Source: Lepidodermella squamata (Eukaryota; Gastrotricha). Taken from it: a stretch of DNA of 64,000 nt. Under the pieces are notes generated by a model. The model did not search any database. It was not told the origin of the DNA and saw only the letters and a program-made list of their open reading frames with translations. Shown here in pieces: positions 38,362 through 49,078 of this stretch (the first letter of the stretch is position 1; every line of letters begins with the position of its first letter). Both the position numbers and the translations under genes were made by a program. The DNA is taken from the NCBI GenBank assembly GCA_047495785.1, contig JBLDXI010000042.1, forward strand, positions 1,674,001 to 1,738,000, read 5' to 3'.

Positions 38362-39181
38362 TCACTTTCTGCGGAACTCCCGCATCTTGTCTTTGACATT
38401 TGTTTTATCGCGGCCTGGGAATTTTTCGTTGAAGTTGAAACCAAGTTCCTCAAGAATTTTGAGAAAATTTTCGACAGTCGATCGGGTGTATCCCAGTTCA
38501 CCCTTGTCCTTGCGGTCGTCCATTATGGCCGCTATTTGCTTCAGCAGAGGAATCTCATTCACCTTATCGTAAGGGGCCCCTTTTCGGTCAACTACGGTTT
38601 CCAGGCCCGTAGCAGCGCCAGCTGGTAGCACTTGGTTTAAAGTGCCGAGACTCCTAGCAGAATTAAAGGGTGTTTGCTTGCTCGGATCGGTTTGCAGTTC
38701 TGTATAATAATGAAATGATGAAATAGCAATGAAAAAAAGAAAAATTTAATCATTTTAGCAAGGAAGGCCTCAGGCTAAATGGGCCAAAGTTCGCACCAAC
38801 GCCAATTATTTTCGACTAGTTTTCTAAGATTTCTAACAGCTGACCTGAGATCATTCTCGTAAGTTGATCAACCTGATTAGACAATGTTGGACGCTTGACC
38901 GCCATCATTTCTTGAAGTTCCTCGCCAAAAACTACGGTGATGCTCAAAACGCCGGTGTTCAACTCGAAAGCCAGTCGCAAATCATCCTCATCCTCGATGA
39001 TTATCAGATGCTCTTCATCGCTCCAAAACATGGAATAATCGTCGGCTTTAAACAAATTGCGGTAGACAGCATAAACTTTGCCTTTTATCACTATGAGCGC
39101 GTTTTGACATTCTTCGCTAATTTTGACGTAGCGAGCCCATTTCGCCGAAAACAATGTCACTTTGACAATAAAATCAGGCAT
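38362..39181 (-). CDS. PB1-like domain protein of the transposon
   Basis: Exon 1 (39181-38845) and exon 2 (38699-38362), joined by a 145-nt GT-AG intron in frame, give about 224 residues. The N-terminal about 90 residues look like a PB1/ubiquitin-like domain: IVKVTLFSAKWARYVKI strand pair, then FWSDEEHLIIIEDEDDLRLAFEL, the acidic OPCA-like motif. The second exon has a helical region and a Lys-rich end. PB1 domains form head-to-tail assemblies, so the protein may organise a transposition complex. The function is inferred only from the fold and the location inside the element. Confidence 0.6.
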
Positions 39182-39654
39182 TTTCTTGTGGTTCTGAAAA
39201 ATTTCGAGACTGAAAAAATCTAAAATAATTTCGAGAAAACCGGTTCTTAGGCAGAAATGCAATGAATTATTTTGAAAGAAATGGAAGTATTTTAATTAAT
39301 ATCGTATGGCCAACCAGAAAATAAAGCAATGGTCTCAAGTAGCAAATATTCTTTATTTTTATTATAGAACCGTTCGGGCATGCATATATAAGTATCATGA
39401 GATGCTCTGATTGATTGCATACTTTTATTACCATGACATGGGTTCGGCTTTTCGCTTGGCGATTCGAATGTGTCGTCTATATCTATTCATGAAATGGCGC
39501 CAGTCGCGTCAATCTTTCCCTCGAAGTGCGTTACCTGCTAATTATCGACTGCTCGGCATATCAAGACAAAAAACAGCACAGCTGCGTCGTCATAAACAGT
39601 GTGGTTTCAGGCTGTTATAATTCATAAGGTCGTGCGTTGCAGAATTTCGAAAAG

Positions 39655-39935
39655 TCCGACAGTACTTTTTCTACAGTTCTGTGCTGTACTTTCAAATACT
39701 GCAAGCCGTACTTTCAAATACAGCAAGCCGTACTATCAACTACGGCTGGATACCGTACAATCATATACAGCTGCCCTCGACAGTACTAAGACTACAGTTT
39801 CATTCCGCTGTACTAAATCATACGGCTAGCCCGCCGTAGAAAAAGTACTGTCGAAAAAACAGTACTTTTTATACGGTAGATATTACAGTACTAATCGGTA
39901 CAGCATGAGCCTACTGTACTAGACGTACTGTCGGA
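39655..39935. repeat. Right subterminal array of TACAGT-type motifs
   Basis: Mirror of the left array: dense TACAG, ACTGTA, GTACTG and TACGG words on both strands directly inside the right TIR. Probable transposase-binding sites. Confidence 0.7.
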
Positions 39936-40176
39936 CTTTTTCAGAAGTGCGAGTTCTTCCGCGACGTGAACGATATTATTCAATATTATCGCTAAGAACT
40001 GATTAAATATTTGGTTATAAGAATTCGATTATAAGAATTTTATTAAGAAAGATAAACGCTCTTCAGCTACAGCCTTTCAAGCCGGCAATCCTCGAATATT
40101 ACAAATCTCACAAATATGCTGTAGCCATATCTCATCTCTGGTATCGGTACTACTTCTTCACAAACATGTTACATTC

Positions 40177-42433
40177 TCATAGCGTTTTCTGGCAAATGAC
40201 ATTATTCATAGGATCAGCACAATTTTTCGCGACAAAGTAGAAGTCAGTTTTCGGGTAGCCATTTTCTGCAAAGAAAACCTGCATTACAACGCAAGTTTCG
40301 TAGGCTGCTTCCTTCGACCATTGAGCAGCGACATAAGGTACACTCGAACCATCGTCCGCTTTCAAAGTGCCGGACTGAAACTTAAGACCAACCCAGGGCG
40401 AGGCTGCACGTCCCACAGCCAGCGCTTGCCTCACCTCATCCAGATCTGCGTCCGACTTGACCAGGGCGATTGTGGCACCGAAATTACCGCAAGCCGCATT
40501 GGCTTTGGATTTGACGCCGACTGCGTCGATTGTAAAGTACTGCCGTCTCGGAGCCTTGCAGCTGGTTTCGTCCGCATAGATGACATCAGGCGGCAGTCGA
40601 CCTTCCCAGGTATTTTCGCATTTGCCTAAAGCGGTATTCACGCATCGAGCCGTGATGTTACTGAAGCGAACGCAACGGATAAAACCAGGCTGTAAAAAAA
40701 TCGAAACTTCGATAGTAATTCAGGTCTGTAAATCAACGAAAATAAATTAGATTTATAGGCCAAATTTGAGTCGTCGATCTCTTAAATTTGATTGTTTGAA
40801 TCGATAATCGCAAAATAACAGAAAACTCCGACTTTAGCTTTCAGTTAAGATTTTAGATAAAAATTTGGGTTTGATAACGGCAATTTCGGCCTGCTTAAAT
40901 AACGCAATGGAAAGAAAATCGGATATTTTGCTCGCAAGCTTTCGAGCGGTTTCTCATTTATCGATTGATAGTTTTATCGATATTGGCAAAAATAATTACA
41001 TTATTTTATGTAAGTCCGTTTTGCTGGCCTGAAAAGGCGAGCATAAATAAAACTCTTGAAATTTTGATATAAATACACTGTGAAAAATATAATAGGTAAT
41101 TATGGATGTGAACTCACAGCTAGAGTAGGCGGTAGATTCGAACGGCATTCGTCGTGGTTCTGTTGGAAAGTCGGCTTTTCGATGTACGATTGACCCTAAA
41201 ATGGACAGAATAATAATTAGAGAAAAAATCGAGGCCGCTGGCTGAGAGTTACCTCAGTTAGATCATTTGGGCAATCTGCGTAGCAGGATTCCAAAAACGT
41301 CTTTGCCACACATGAATGGGCATCCTGTTCAAAATGTATGATAACGGCGGGAAGTGCAATTTTTTGATAACTTACTCCTACGAGGCAAGTTTCCTTATCG
41401 GCAAATGGGGCGCTCGAATACATCTGGGTTTCGGTGCCAGCGTTGCAGCCGGGGCTCTGTGGTCGGCAGGCGTTGAATTTGCCGGTTGTAGAATCGAAGC
41501 ATCGAACGTGAGGCGTTTTGACTGGAACTGTGACTGGAAAAAGCACGAACACGTTTCGAAGATTCAGAAATTGTTGGCGCATGGGGAAACTACATACCTG
41601 TAGCGTTGATACAGGACGCGAGATTTTGATACAGAGCTGTTCCTTTGGCCTAGAAAGAACCAGGAGTTAGATTTGCAACCAGCACATATTAAACAGCTCA
41701 CCCAATTGTTGGGACAATCGAACGGAACTGGGACACAGGTCTCCGTGGTGTTGCTAGTCGTGCATTGCCTGAATTGCAAATTCTGAAATTACATGAAATA
41801 TAAAATGAAATATTTTTTGAATTGTTCAGAATGATAACATTGAAGGCAGCTCTCTTCTTCTCGCATTCGTTGAGGTTGGGTCGCAAGTTCATAACGGGGT
41901 TTGGATTACCAAACCAGAACAACTGAAAATTATGGAAAAAATGATTAGGAGGCAACAATTTTCCCAGAATTTCGAGGTATTCAAATTTTCATACATTTTT
42001 AGACAGATAATTCGGAAATTAAAACAACTCACAGCCATTTCGTTAGGTTTGTTACAACCGATGTTTGCGGGCACGCAATATGGGGTCCGCGTCTTATAGT
42101 TGTAGCACATGAGACCATTCTACTAGAAAAAATTAGAGCACGATAGATAATAGCTAAAAAAACTAACCCCACGGTGGCAAACGCCTACTCTAAGGAAAGT
42201 CCGGCCAAGCTATTGATCGATAGATTACCAAGATGTTTGGAAAATTTGAATTCGACGAAAACCTGATAATCGGTGCGGTTATTGCAGCCGTCGGCGGCTC
42301 CAACGCAGTCGGTGAATTTGTTTGTGGATTTCGAGAAGCATCGAACCCAGTTCACCGGCTTCTTCTTACAAGCCACGTCGCTACATGCCAGTAGCAAAGC
42401 GAACAACAATACGGCGTTGAAATAACCAATCAT
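40177..42433 (-). CDS. Secreted modular C-type lectin-like protein (six four-Cys modules plus CTLD)
   Basis: ATG at 42433; signal peptide MIGYFNAVLLFALLLACS. About ten exons, short GT-AG introns. Six successive modules share a C-x(7-10)-C-x(5-8)-C-x(15-25)-C pattern, often opening RCF or MCY (for example VRCFSKSTNKFTDC, MCYNYKTRTPYC, VRCFDSTTGKFNAC). The last exon (ending 40177) carries a C-type lectin-like domain: ANAACGNFGATIALV, WVGLKF, ETCVVM and NNVICQK supply the four core cysteines and the WVGL motif. No EPN or QPD sugar motif is visible, so Ca-dependent sugar binding is doubtful. It is paralogous to the plus-strand gene at 59.5-62.5 kb and shares modules with the astacins. Confidence 0.8.
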
Positions 42434-42449
42434 TTTATTTTTCAAACTT

Positions 42450-43950
42450 CAATTACAAATAAATTGAATGAAAAAACAGACCTTATAAAACATGAATGGC
42501 GATGCTAGCGCTTTTTTACAGGCCGCTGCCTATCGTCGTGTTTGAGCACACTTTCTAAAATCACGCGTTGAAAATGTTTGAAAAACATTACGTAAAGCGG
42601 TCTGTTGTTCAATTTGTTATAAACTTGAAACTAGGGCGTTCAAAGGTTGCTTGAAGCTAATGCCAAAATTTGGCTCGAAAGTGTAACGGGTGAATTCTCA
42701 TCAATGGCGATCTATTTTTGTCCGCTGTTTTTCTACTACGCACAATGCACTTTTTGGCTCAGCAGCCAGGAGAAAATCGCGTATCCGTTGTTGATGACTG
42801 AAAAAAGCAGAGCATTGCAATAATGAGGTTATGAGGTTGAATCTCATTCATTTTTTTTTCTAAATTCCACTACTTTTATACTGAAAGTAGGATGAAGCGT
42901 TCGGCCCTATTGCATGATCCAGGGTGCCATGACGAAGGCGGAATCATAACAGATTATCTTTTAGTTTAAACATATTAGGCTATTGCGGATCCATAATTAA
43001 CTGTATCTGAACTAAAGTGGCAGCAATCGCTAGCAAAAGGCGTATTGTCGAAATATTCCTTTAGCTTTAGGTATGGACTTTTTCCGAAAAAAGAGGACTG
43101 GGCCCTGTGCATATCACGGCAAATCATGGCATTATCTGAGAAGTTTTTCCAATAATTAGAGAAAATTCAGAATAATTTCGGAAAATGGTTTTAGGCAAAT
43201 TTATTGAGATATTTATTTGATTTTTGTTTTATTTATTGGTGAAATTTCAGAACATTTGTCATTCGCGGTTTCAGTGACTGCTTTTGCTCCAATAGTACCC
43301 CAGGGCTGAGAACCCAATTCAAGTCGTTAGAAAACTGTAAACAGTAAAACGACTCCCAAATTATTAATTACCGAATTTTTCATAATTTTCGTAAGTTGAA
43401 ATTTTAGGGCTGCCGTAGGAAAATAGTATGTGGTATTTGAAAAATGCTTTTGAATCTCGGCGACTCGACGCAAGTCGCATAACAGCCAAAACCAGCCAAA
43501 GTTCCACAGTATCACAGGTCGAATTGTTTTGGCCAAAATGGCTCGGCAAACATTAGAAATAAGACGAATCTTCCAATTTGTAATCTCGCTGGAATCTGGA
43601 ATCTTTGCGATTTCTGAGTTCCGCTCCAACTGTTCGCTATGATATGATTGTTCTCTCATTCTTATCGCGTTTTGAATTTTAATACAATGGCAAATGAGCT
43701 GTCATAGCTTTTTGAAAATCCTCATGCGAAAGGCGAGGCTTGAAGTGCCGTCGCCAATTTATTATGACGATCACAAACAAGTTTTATTTTGAAATCGAGG
43801 CTTTTTTATATGTGATAAAAGTTGTACTGGCTTCCTACCGTTACACTTTCAAAATCACATTTTTCTGTGACTGAAATCACGTATTTGTAGCGCCAATCTG
43901 AGTGCGTATTATCTTCTGAATGAACGATTGTGACGCTATTGTGACCGGTT
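42450..43950. other. Intergenic region
   Basis: Promoter side of the minus-strand lectin followed by about 1.3 kb without supportable genes or clear repeats. Confidence 0.3.
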
Positions 43951-43956
43951 TATCTG

Positions 43957-43988
43957 TGGCACACGTTTGGCCTCACGTTTAAGGCGTT
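43957..43988 (+). promoter_or_regulatory. Conserved upstream element of astacin 2
   Basis: GGCACACGTTTGGCCTCACG matches the site 60 bp before astacin 1. Here about 700 bp separate it from the ATG, so DNA has been inserted between the element and the gene, or lost from the other copy. Confidence 0.4.
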
Positions 43989-44681
43989 GAAAATAAGATT
44001 AAATGTGATTTTATCTACACTGTACCGTAATCCAGTACAACTTTGAACATTTCACGCAAATCAATTTTTCTCTTAAACCATGGGGATCTAACGCTTGGGA
44101 ATTTCACTGATTCTTTTAGATCTTGTTGACATTTTGCCAAATGTTTCATCAACACAGCCCCAACAGTCTCTGCCTTAAAAATTGCCGAAAACCCAACGTT
44201 TTTGGTCTACTTTGAAGTGTTGTCCTGCGATAACCGCAGCAGATATCCGCGCGCTCCAACTTGGCGAATTCAAGCTTATACTTTTCTGAAGAAGTAGCCA
44301 AAAAGGCTTGAATTCGAAGTACTTCTGTTCTCCATGGTTCTCTATGAAGCAAACCAGTGAGGTGAAAATCGCAAATTTCACGCAAAATTCTCTGCGCCCG
44401 AATAAAGGTGGATTTTTTATTTCACGAAATCTTGATGTTCAAAGTTCTACTCCGCTGTTCTGTGTGTGTTGTGTTGTACTTTAGGGGTACCCCTTGCCAA
44501 ATCCTTACGCTTGCGAATTTTCGAGAATAAAAAATATCAGGATATTACGGTGGGCGGCCCCAGTCGAACCACGTTGATAACCCGACCAAAATCGCACCTG
44601 TTGAATTTACACAGCACATTGAATTTTGCATGGACGCAGGTGCTCAAAGTTGTACCGGATTACGGTATTTGTTTAGATGCG

Positions 44682-47600
44682 ATGAAACCCTTGTTTTTTA
44701 TCACACTGTTGATCAGCTTCGCGGTAATTTCTCAAGGAATTGTAAGACATTTCACCCATTGATAGTACAACACTACTTATGTGTATCTTACTAGAGCCCG
44801 GAGCATGAAGAAGTTCTTTGGGAGTTGACTGATGCGATTCGTGCGAAACATGGTCTGCCCCCGGTAAATTATCGAAAAATAAATTGGATTCAAATATTTG
44901 ATCAATCTCGATTACCAGGCTGATCGTAGTGTGCCATTGAGTCTATGCGGTATCCCAGATCTGGATACAGCGAAAGCACTACTCAGGCGAGAACCGGCAA
45001 CCGACGATGACGAGCCGTTTGTTGCCGGAGTGAGGTCGACGGCTAACTTGTGGACTTTCCCTGTTCGATTCAAATTCGATCCAGATGCTTATAGTGAGTT
45101 GAGCAACTTTGCACTTTGCCAAGAGGGGTATCGTATCCCCAGTTCGGCAGGCCTAGGTGGAAAATGTCAAGAAGACCACAGGGGGGCCCTTTGGTCATAA
45201 AATATGGGCCTGAAAATACTCCTTAGTTAGAGGATCCTAATTCGCGCACTGGGAGACTGAAGGCTAAATTTTAGACTTTAAAGAAATTAATTCAATTTTT
45301 TCGGAATTTAAAATTTGAAAATTCGACGAATTTCATTCTCAATGGCCTTGATTATCAACTGCGACTTTCTTCTGAAATCTGAAATTATCAGAATTTTTTT
45401 CAAATTATTACTAGTTGTTACCTATAACGTCATATCGTTATTTCCTAGTATAATTGTCGAATCAAAATTAAGTGAATATTTTGTTTTTAGAGAATGAATC
45501 GATGGCAACCATCCGCTTGGGTATCAAACTATGGGAAGAACTCACATGTGCTCGGTTTGTCGAAGATCCTTCTCTGCCGGAGAACGAAACGGGCATCTAT
45601 ATCAGAAATGCGGGCGAGTGCGTCGATTTTTGTCTGATTTTAATTCGACACATTTCAAGCGCTTCAAATCTCTTAGTTGCTCGTCATTGATTGGTAGGTT
45701 TCCCGATGGACGGCAGGACCTTTCTCTCGGTCTTGGGTGCGTTGAGGTGAGTATCAGTCGAACCCTTAGATTCTACCACTCATCAATAACTTCCTGTGTA
45801 CTGCTGTCAACCTAGCCGGGAATTATAGCTCACGAAATCGGCCACGCTTTGGGACTTGTCAGTTTTTTTTATTGCGAATTGCTTCGATGAATCTTTGAAT
45901 TTCTTTAGAACCACGAGCATTCTAGAATCGATCGTGACGAATACGTTCGAGTTATTTACGAAAACATATACGAGTGAGTTTTTTGAAAGCATTATGTAGT
46001 AATTTGGTGAGAACATTTTTGTTTGCATTTAGGAGCTATGCTATCCAATATGAAAAGGACCTGGCAGACGAAAATTACAATATATCGTATGTTTATGATT
46101 CTGTCATGCATTACTCTTCGGGCGCGGCCGCCAAAACATTCGGGTTGCGAACCGTCGAGCCGAAAGATAAACGGTTCTTGTACAACTTGGGGCAGCGGCA
46201 GAACATCGCCTTTGGTGACGCAAAGCGAATCAACATCCGGTATCAATGCGGTAAGCAGATATTTGTTGAGACTGGCCTTTTCTAGTGTTAAAGTACAGCA
46301 AAACAGTTGAGTAGTTCTCTAAGGGCCTGAAATTGAAGGAATACCGTAACGAGGAGAATCTGTATACGAAAGGTTTTTCTCGAACAAGGAATATTAGCAT
46401 TTGCCCCAAATTTCCACCGGAAAAGGGCAAGGTGATTCTTGAATATATTCTAAAATTTCACCTGGCTGGCTAGGAAAAACCTAAAAAGCGGCAGAAATTA
46501 GGGCGGGGTGCTCTATAAAGTCCAAAATGACCCGATTTGACACGGAACGCCCTGTGGAAACCAATCGTTGATTTTTCACTTTCTTCTCGTATATTTTATT
46601 GCTAATTTCTTTTCTAAAAATGCGACATTTTTTCTCAGTGGAAAAATCATGCACGGGAAATCCGCCACCTCAACCATGTCAGAATGGAGGCTATCAGAAC
46701 CCGAATAATTGTGCAAAGTGCCTATGCCCAGATGGTCTTGGTGGCGATTTTTGTGAGACCTACGCTCCACACAAAGGCCAAGTGCCTTGCGGGGGTTACG
46801 TTGATGTAAACCCGTGCAACTACACTTCGATCACATCGCCTGGTTATCCGAACCCCTTTGCTAACAACACGGCCTGCAACTGGTGGATCAGAGCTGTAAT
46901 TATTTTTACGGCATCCATTTTTTTATTATTTTATTTACTCTTTTTCTCTCAGCCTGGTGCAACTGGATTGGTTTTCGCCTTCGAAAAGAAACCCGATATT
47001 CCAAAGCCAGAATTTAGTAAGGATCATGCAATTACTTGAACATTTTACATTCCTATGATGTTTCAGCTGAAGAGCTTTGCGACGATTTCGTTTCGATACG
47101 TGATTTTAGAAGTATTGATAAATCTGCAATGAGGTAGGAATATTTGTCAATTTAGATCGCAATGATAATACCTTTTCACAGGATTTGCTCTCCCGCCATT
47201 TCAAACGGTCGGATTTATTCAACTGACGACACTCAAGCAATGGTCGTATTTAGAGGCGACGGCGAGTCACTTAACGCCAAGGGCTTTAAATTGGTAATCT
47301 ACGCAACGTGCCCGGGTACAACGGCCAGCTCGCTTACCAAGGAATGTCGAATTACCGAGAGCGGTCGAGACTACGAAGGCGTGGGTGTTACTGCGTCTTT
47401 GACGGGTCAATCCTGCATGCCGTGGTCTAGCAAGGCGAACGTGAGCGATTTGCAGCTTCCAATGGGTGATGTCAACGCGTCGGCGAATGCTTGCCGTGCG
47501 TACTCGGGCGGTGATAGACCGTCATGCTACGTCGCCCCAACCGTTTATAGCTCATGCAGCCTGGTTCCTAAATGCCCCACAGGTAAGATTGTTCCTCTTG

Positions 47601-49078
47601 GGATTTGAGGGATGTACACATTAGGAAAGAATCCTCGAACTGGGAGGACCAAAGGTTCCCCTGTACGTGAATTTTGGATGTTGCCATTTCCGAGGTTCCC
47701 ATTCATACTTCATGTATTAAAAACTGTATTATTTTCAGAAACAAATTACACGGTACCTGTTCCACCTCCAGACACGAATTCGACGGTACCGGTTTCACCT
47801 GCGGACACAAATTCCACAGTTCCAAATTCACCCAATAACACTAATTCCAGTGTACCAAATCCACCTACGGAAACGAATTCCACGGTGCCAATCTCAAACC
47901 TATCATACCAAAGGTGTTTCCTGAAGAGCACGGACGACTTCTCTAAATGCCGCATGGCGATCTCATCTTCCCAAGTCTGTCGGGAGTTTGAGTACTTGGT
48001 AAGGCTATTCATTCATAACCTACGTTGCTGTTGTAATGGAGGTTTGTCCGATTTCAGGGTGGAAACTTCTCAAGCTTTGATTCTTGTCAGATGGGTGTAA
48101 GTTTAAATGTTAAAACCTCAACAACTATGATAGGTTTTTTGTGTTTCAAACAGCCTGTGAGCTACTGCTTTTCAAACGCAACTGCAGATTTCAATTGTCG
48201 CCTCGGTGATTGCGAAATCGACGAAACAAGAGTAAGATCAAAATTGAATAAAAAAAATCAGACGGCGAAAATGATATGTTATTTCAGATTAAAATCTTCT
48301 CCAGATCTCGATTTTTCGCCGGCGAAAATTTAATGGACTGCCGCAACTTGGCTTCACCGGTACTTTGGAATAAATTTAATTTCCAAATGAGGGAACTTTT
48401 TGTAATCTCCAGATGGAACACCTTCGTTGCTGCAACCCTAATTCTGAGAAAATTGCTTGCCGACCTTTTGCTGGCTGTGTGCCTGGAGAGGTTAATTGAA
48501 TTATTTGCTGCCCTATTCTTAGTATTATTTTTTAGGATCAACTCGGCGGGTACTACGATCGGGCTAGTTGTTTGAACGGTAAGAATTATACTACCTTATC
48601 TGCCCAGGACTGAATAGAATCATCATTTTTAGATACTATGGCTGATGATCCTGTCGTTCGCTGCTACAAAAAGTTGGGTGGAAGGTTCGAAACGTGCCGA
48701 CCTGTTTGTCAAAGTGACGAATTCCAGGTGAAAAAATGTGCCATATATAATTTTCTATAATTACTAATGGCTGATAATGATTTCAGAATGGCCCGGCGTA
48801 TGTCTTCAAAAACCTGGCGGTTTGCCTGAAAGGAGTTTCGTTTATCAAGCTTATGTTTCGATGATTTAAATTATTTATGATTTTTCAGGGCGCCAGGCTG
48901 TGTAAGCGTCGAAACCAGAATTACTGCGTTGGTTCGAACAGATCCTGCAAGAAACAGGTAAATTGTGGTCATTTTCCCGTAATTTAACAATGCTGATCGT
49001 TTGATAATAGATCAAGATTTTCGGATCGGCGGAGCTTTTTGCCGACAATCTCGCAGCATGCAAAGCAGCCAACATTTG
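44682..49078 (+). CDS. Astacin metalloprotease 2: signal, astacin, EGF, CUB, kringle, TNSTVP linker, four-Cys modules
   Basis: A paralogue of astacin 1 with the same exon plan. Signal peptide MKPLFFITLLISFAV. The zinc motif is HEIGHALGLNHEH across an intron near 45855, with the Met-turn SVMHY near 46107. The exon at 46645 gives an EGF repeat (CQNGGYQNPNNCAKCLC) and CUB start. The kringle-like exon (about 47182-47581) has TGQSCMPWSS and DRPSCYV. In place of the second EGF there is a Pro/Thr linker with about five repeats of a TNSTVPxxP unit, each with an N-glycosylation site (47741-47890). Five four-Cys modules follow, all cysteines kept, ending FADNLAACKAANI. The intron near 45115-45265 contains a dispersed repeat. 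Confidence 0.85.
45113..45262 (+). repeat. Dispersed repeat, copy B, inside an astacin 2 intron
   Basis: Shares GGGGTATCGT, AGTTCGGCAGGCC, GGTGGAAAA, GGGCCTGAAAATAC and TTCGCGCACT blocks in order with 24872-25045. No TIRs resolved. Confidence 0.6.
47741..47890 (+). repeat. Coding tandem repeat, TNSTVP units
   Basis: About five units of roughly 30 bp encode (D/E/N)TNS(T/S)VPxxP; each unit has an Asn-Ser-Thr/Ser glycosylation sequon. It forms a flexible linker in astacin 2 and is absent from astacin 1. Confidence 0.8.

Larger units (their letters stand above)
34890..39975. mobile_element. 5.1-kb DNA transposon with 31-bp perfect TIRs, three minus-strand genes
   Basis: TATCGTTCACGTCGCGGAAG begins at 34890 and its inverse ends at 39975; the inverted match is perfect over 31 bp. 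Inside each end lies an array of TACAGT/TACGG-type motifs. Genes within, all minus strand: a multi-exon transposase (35498-37721), a zinc-finger protein (37770-38201) and a PB1-like protein (38362-39181). ATAT flanks both sides if the element starts at CGTTCACG, so a 4-bp duplication is possible. Intact frames and perfect TIRs suggest recent activity. I do not recognise a named superfamily. Confidence 0.8.
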
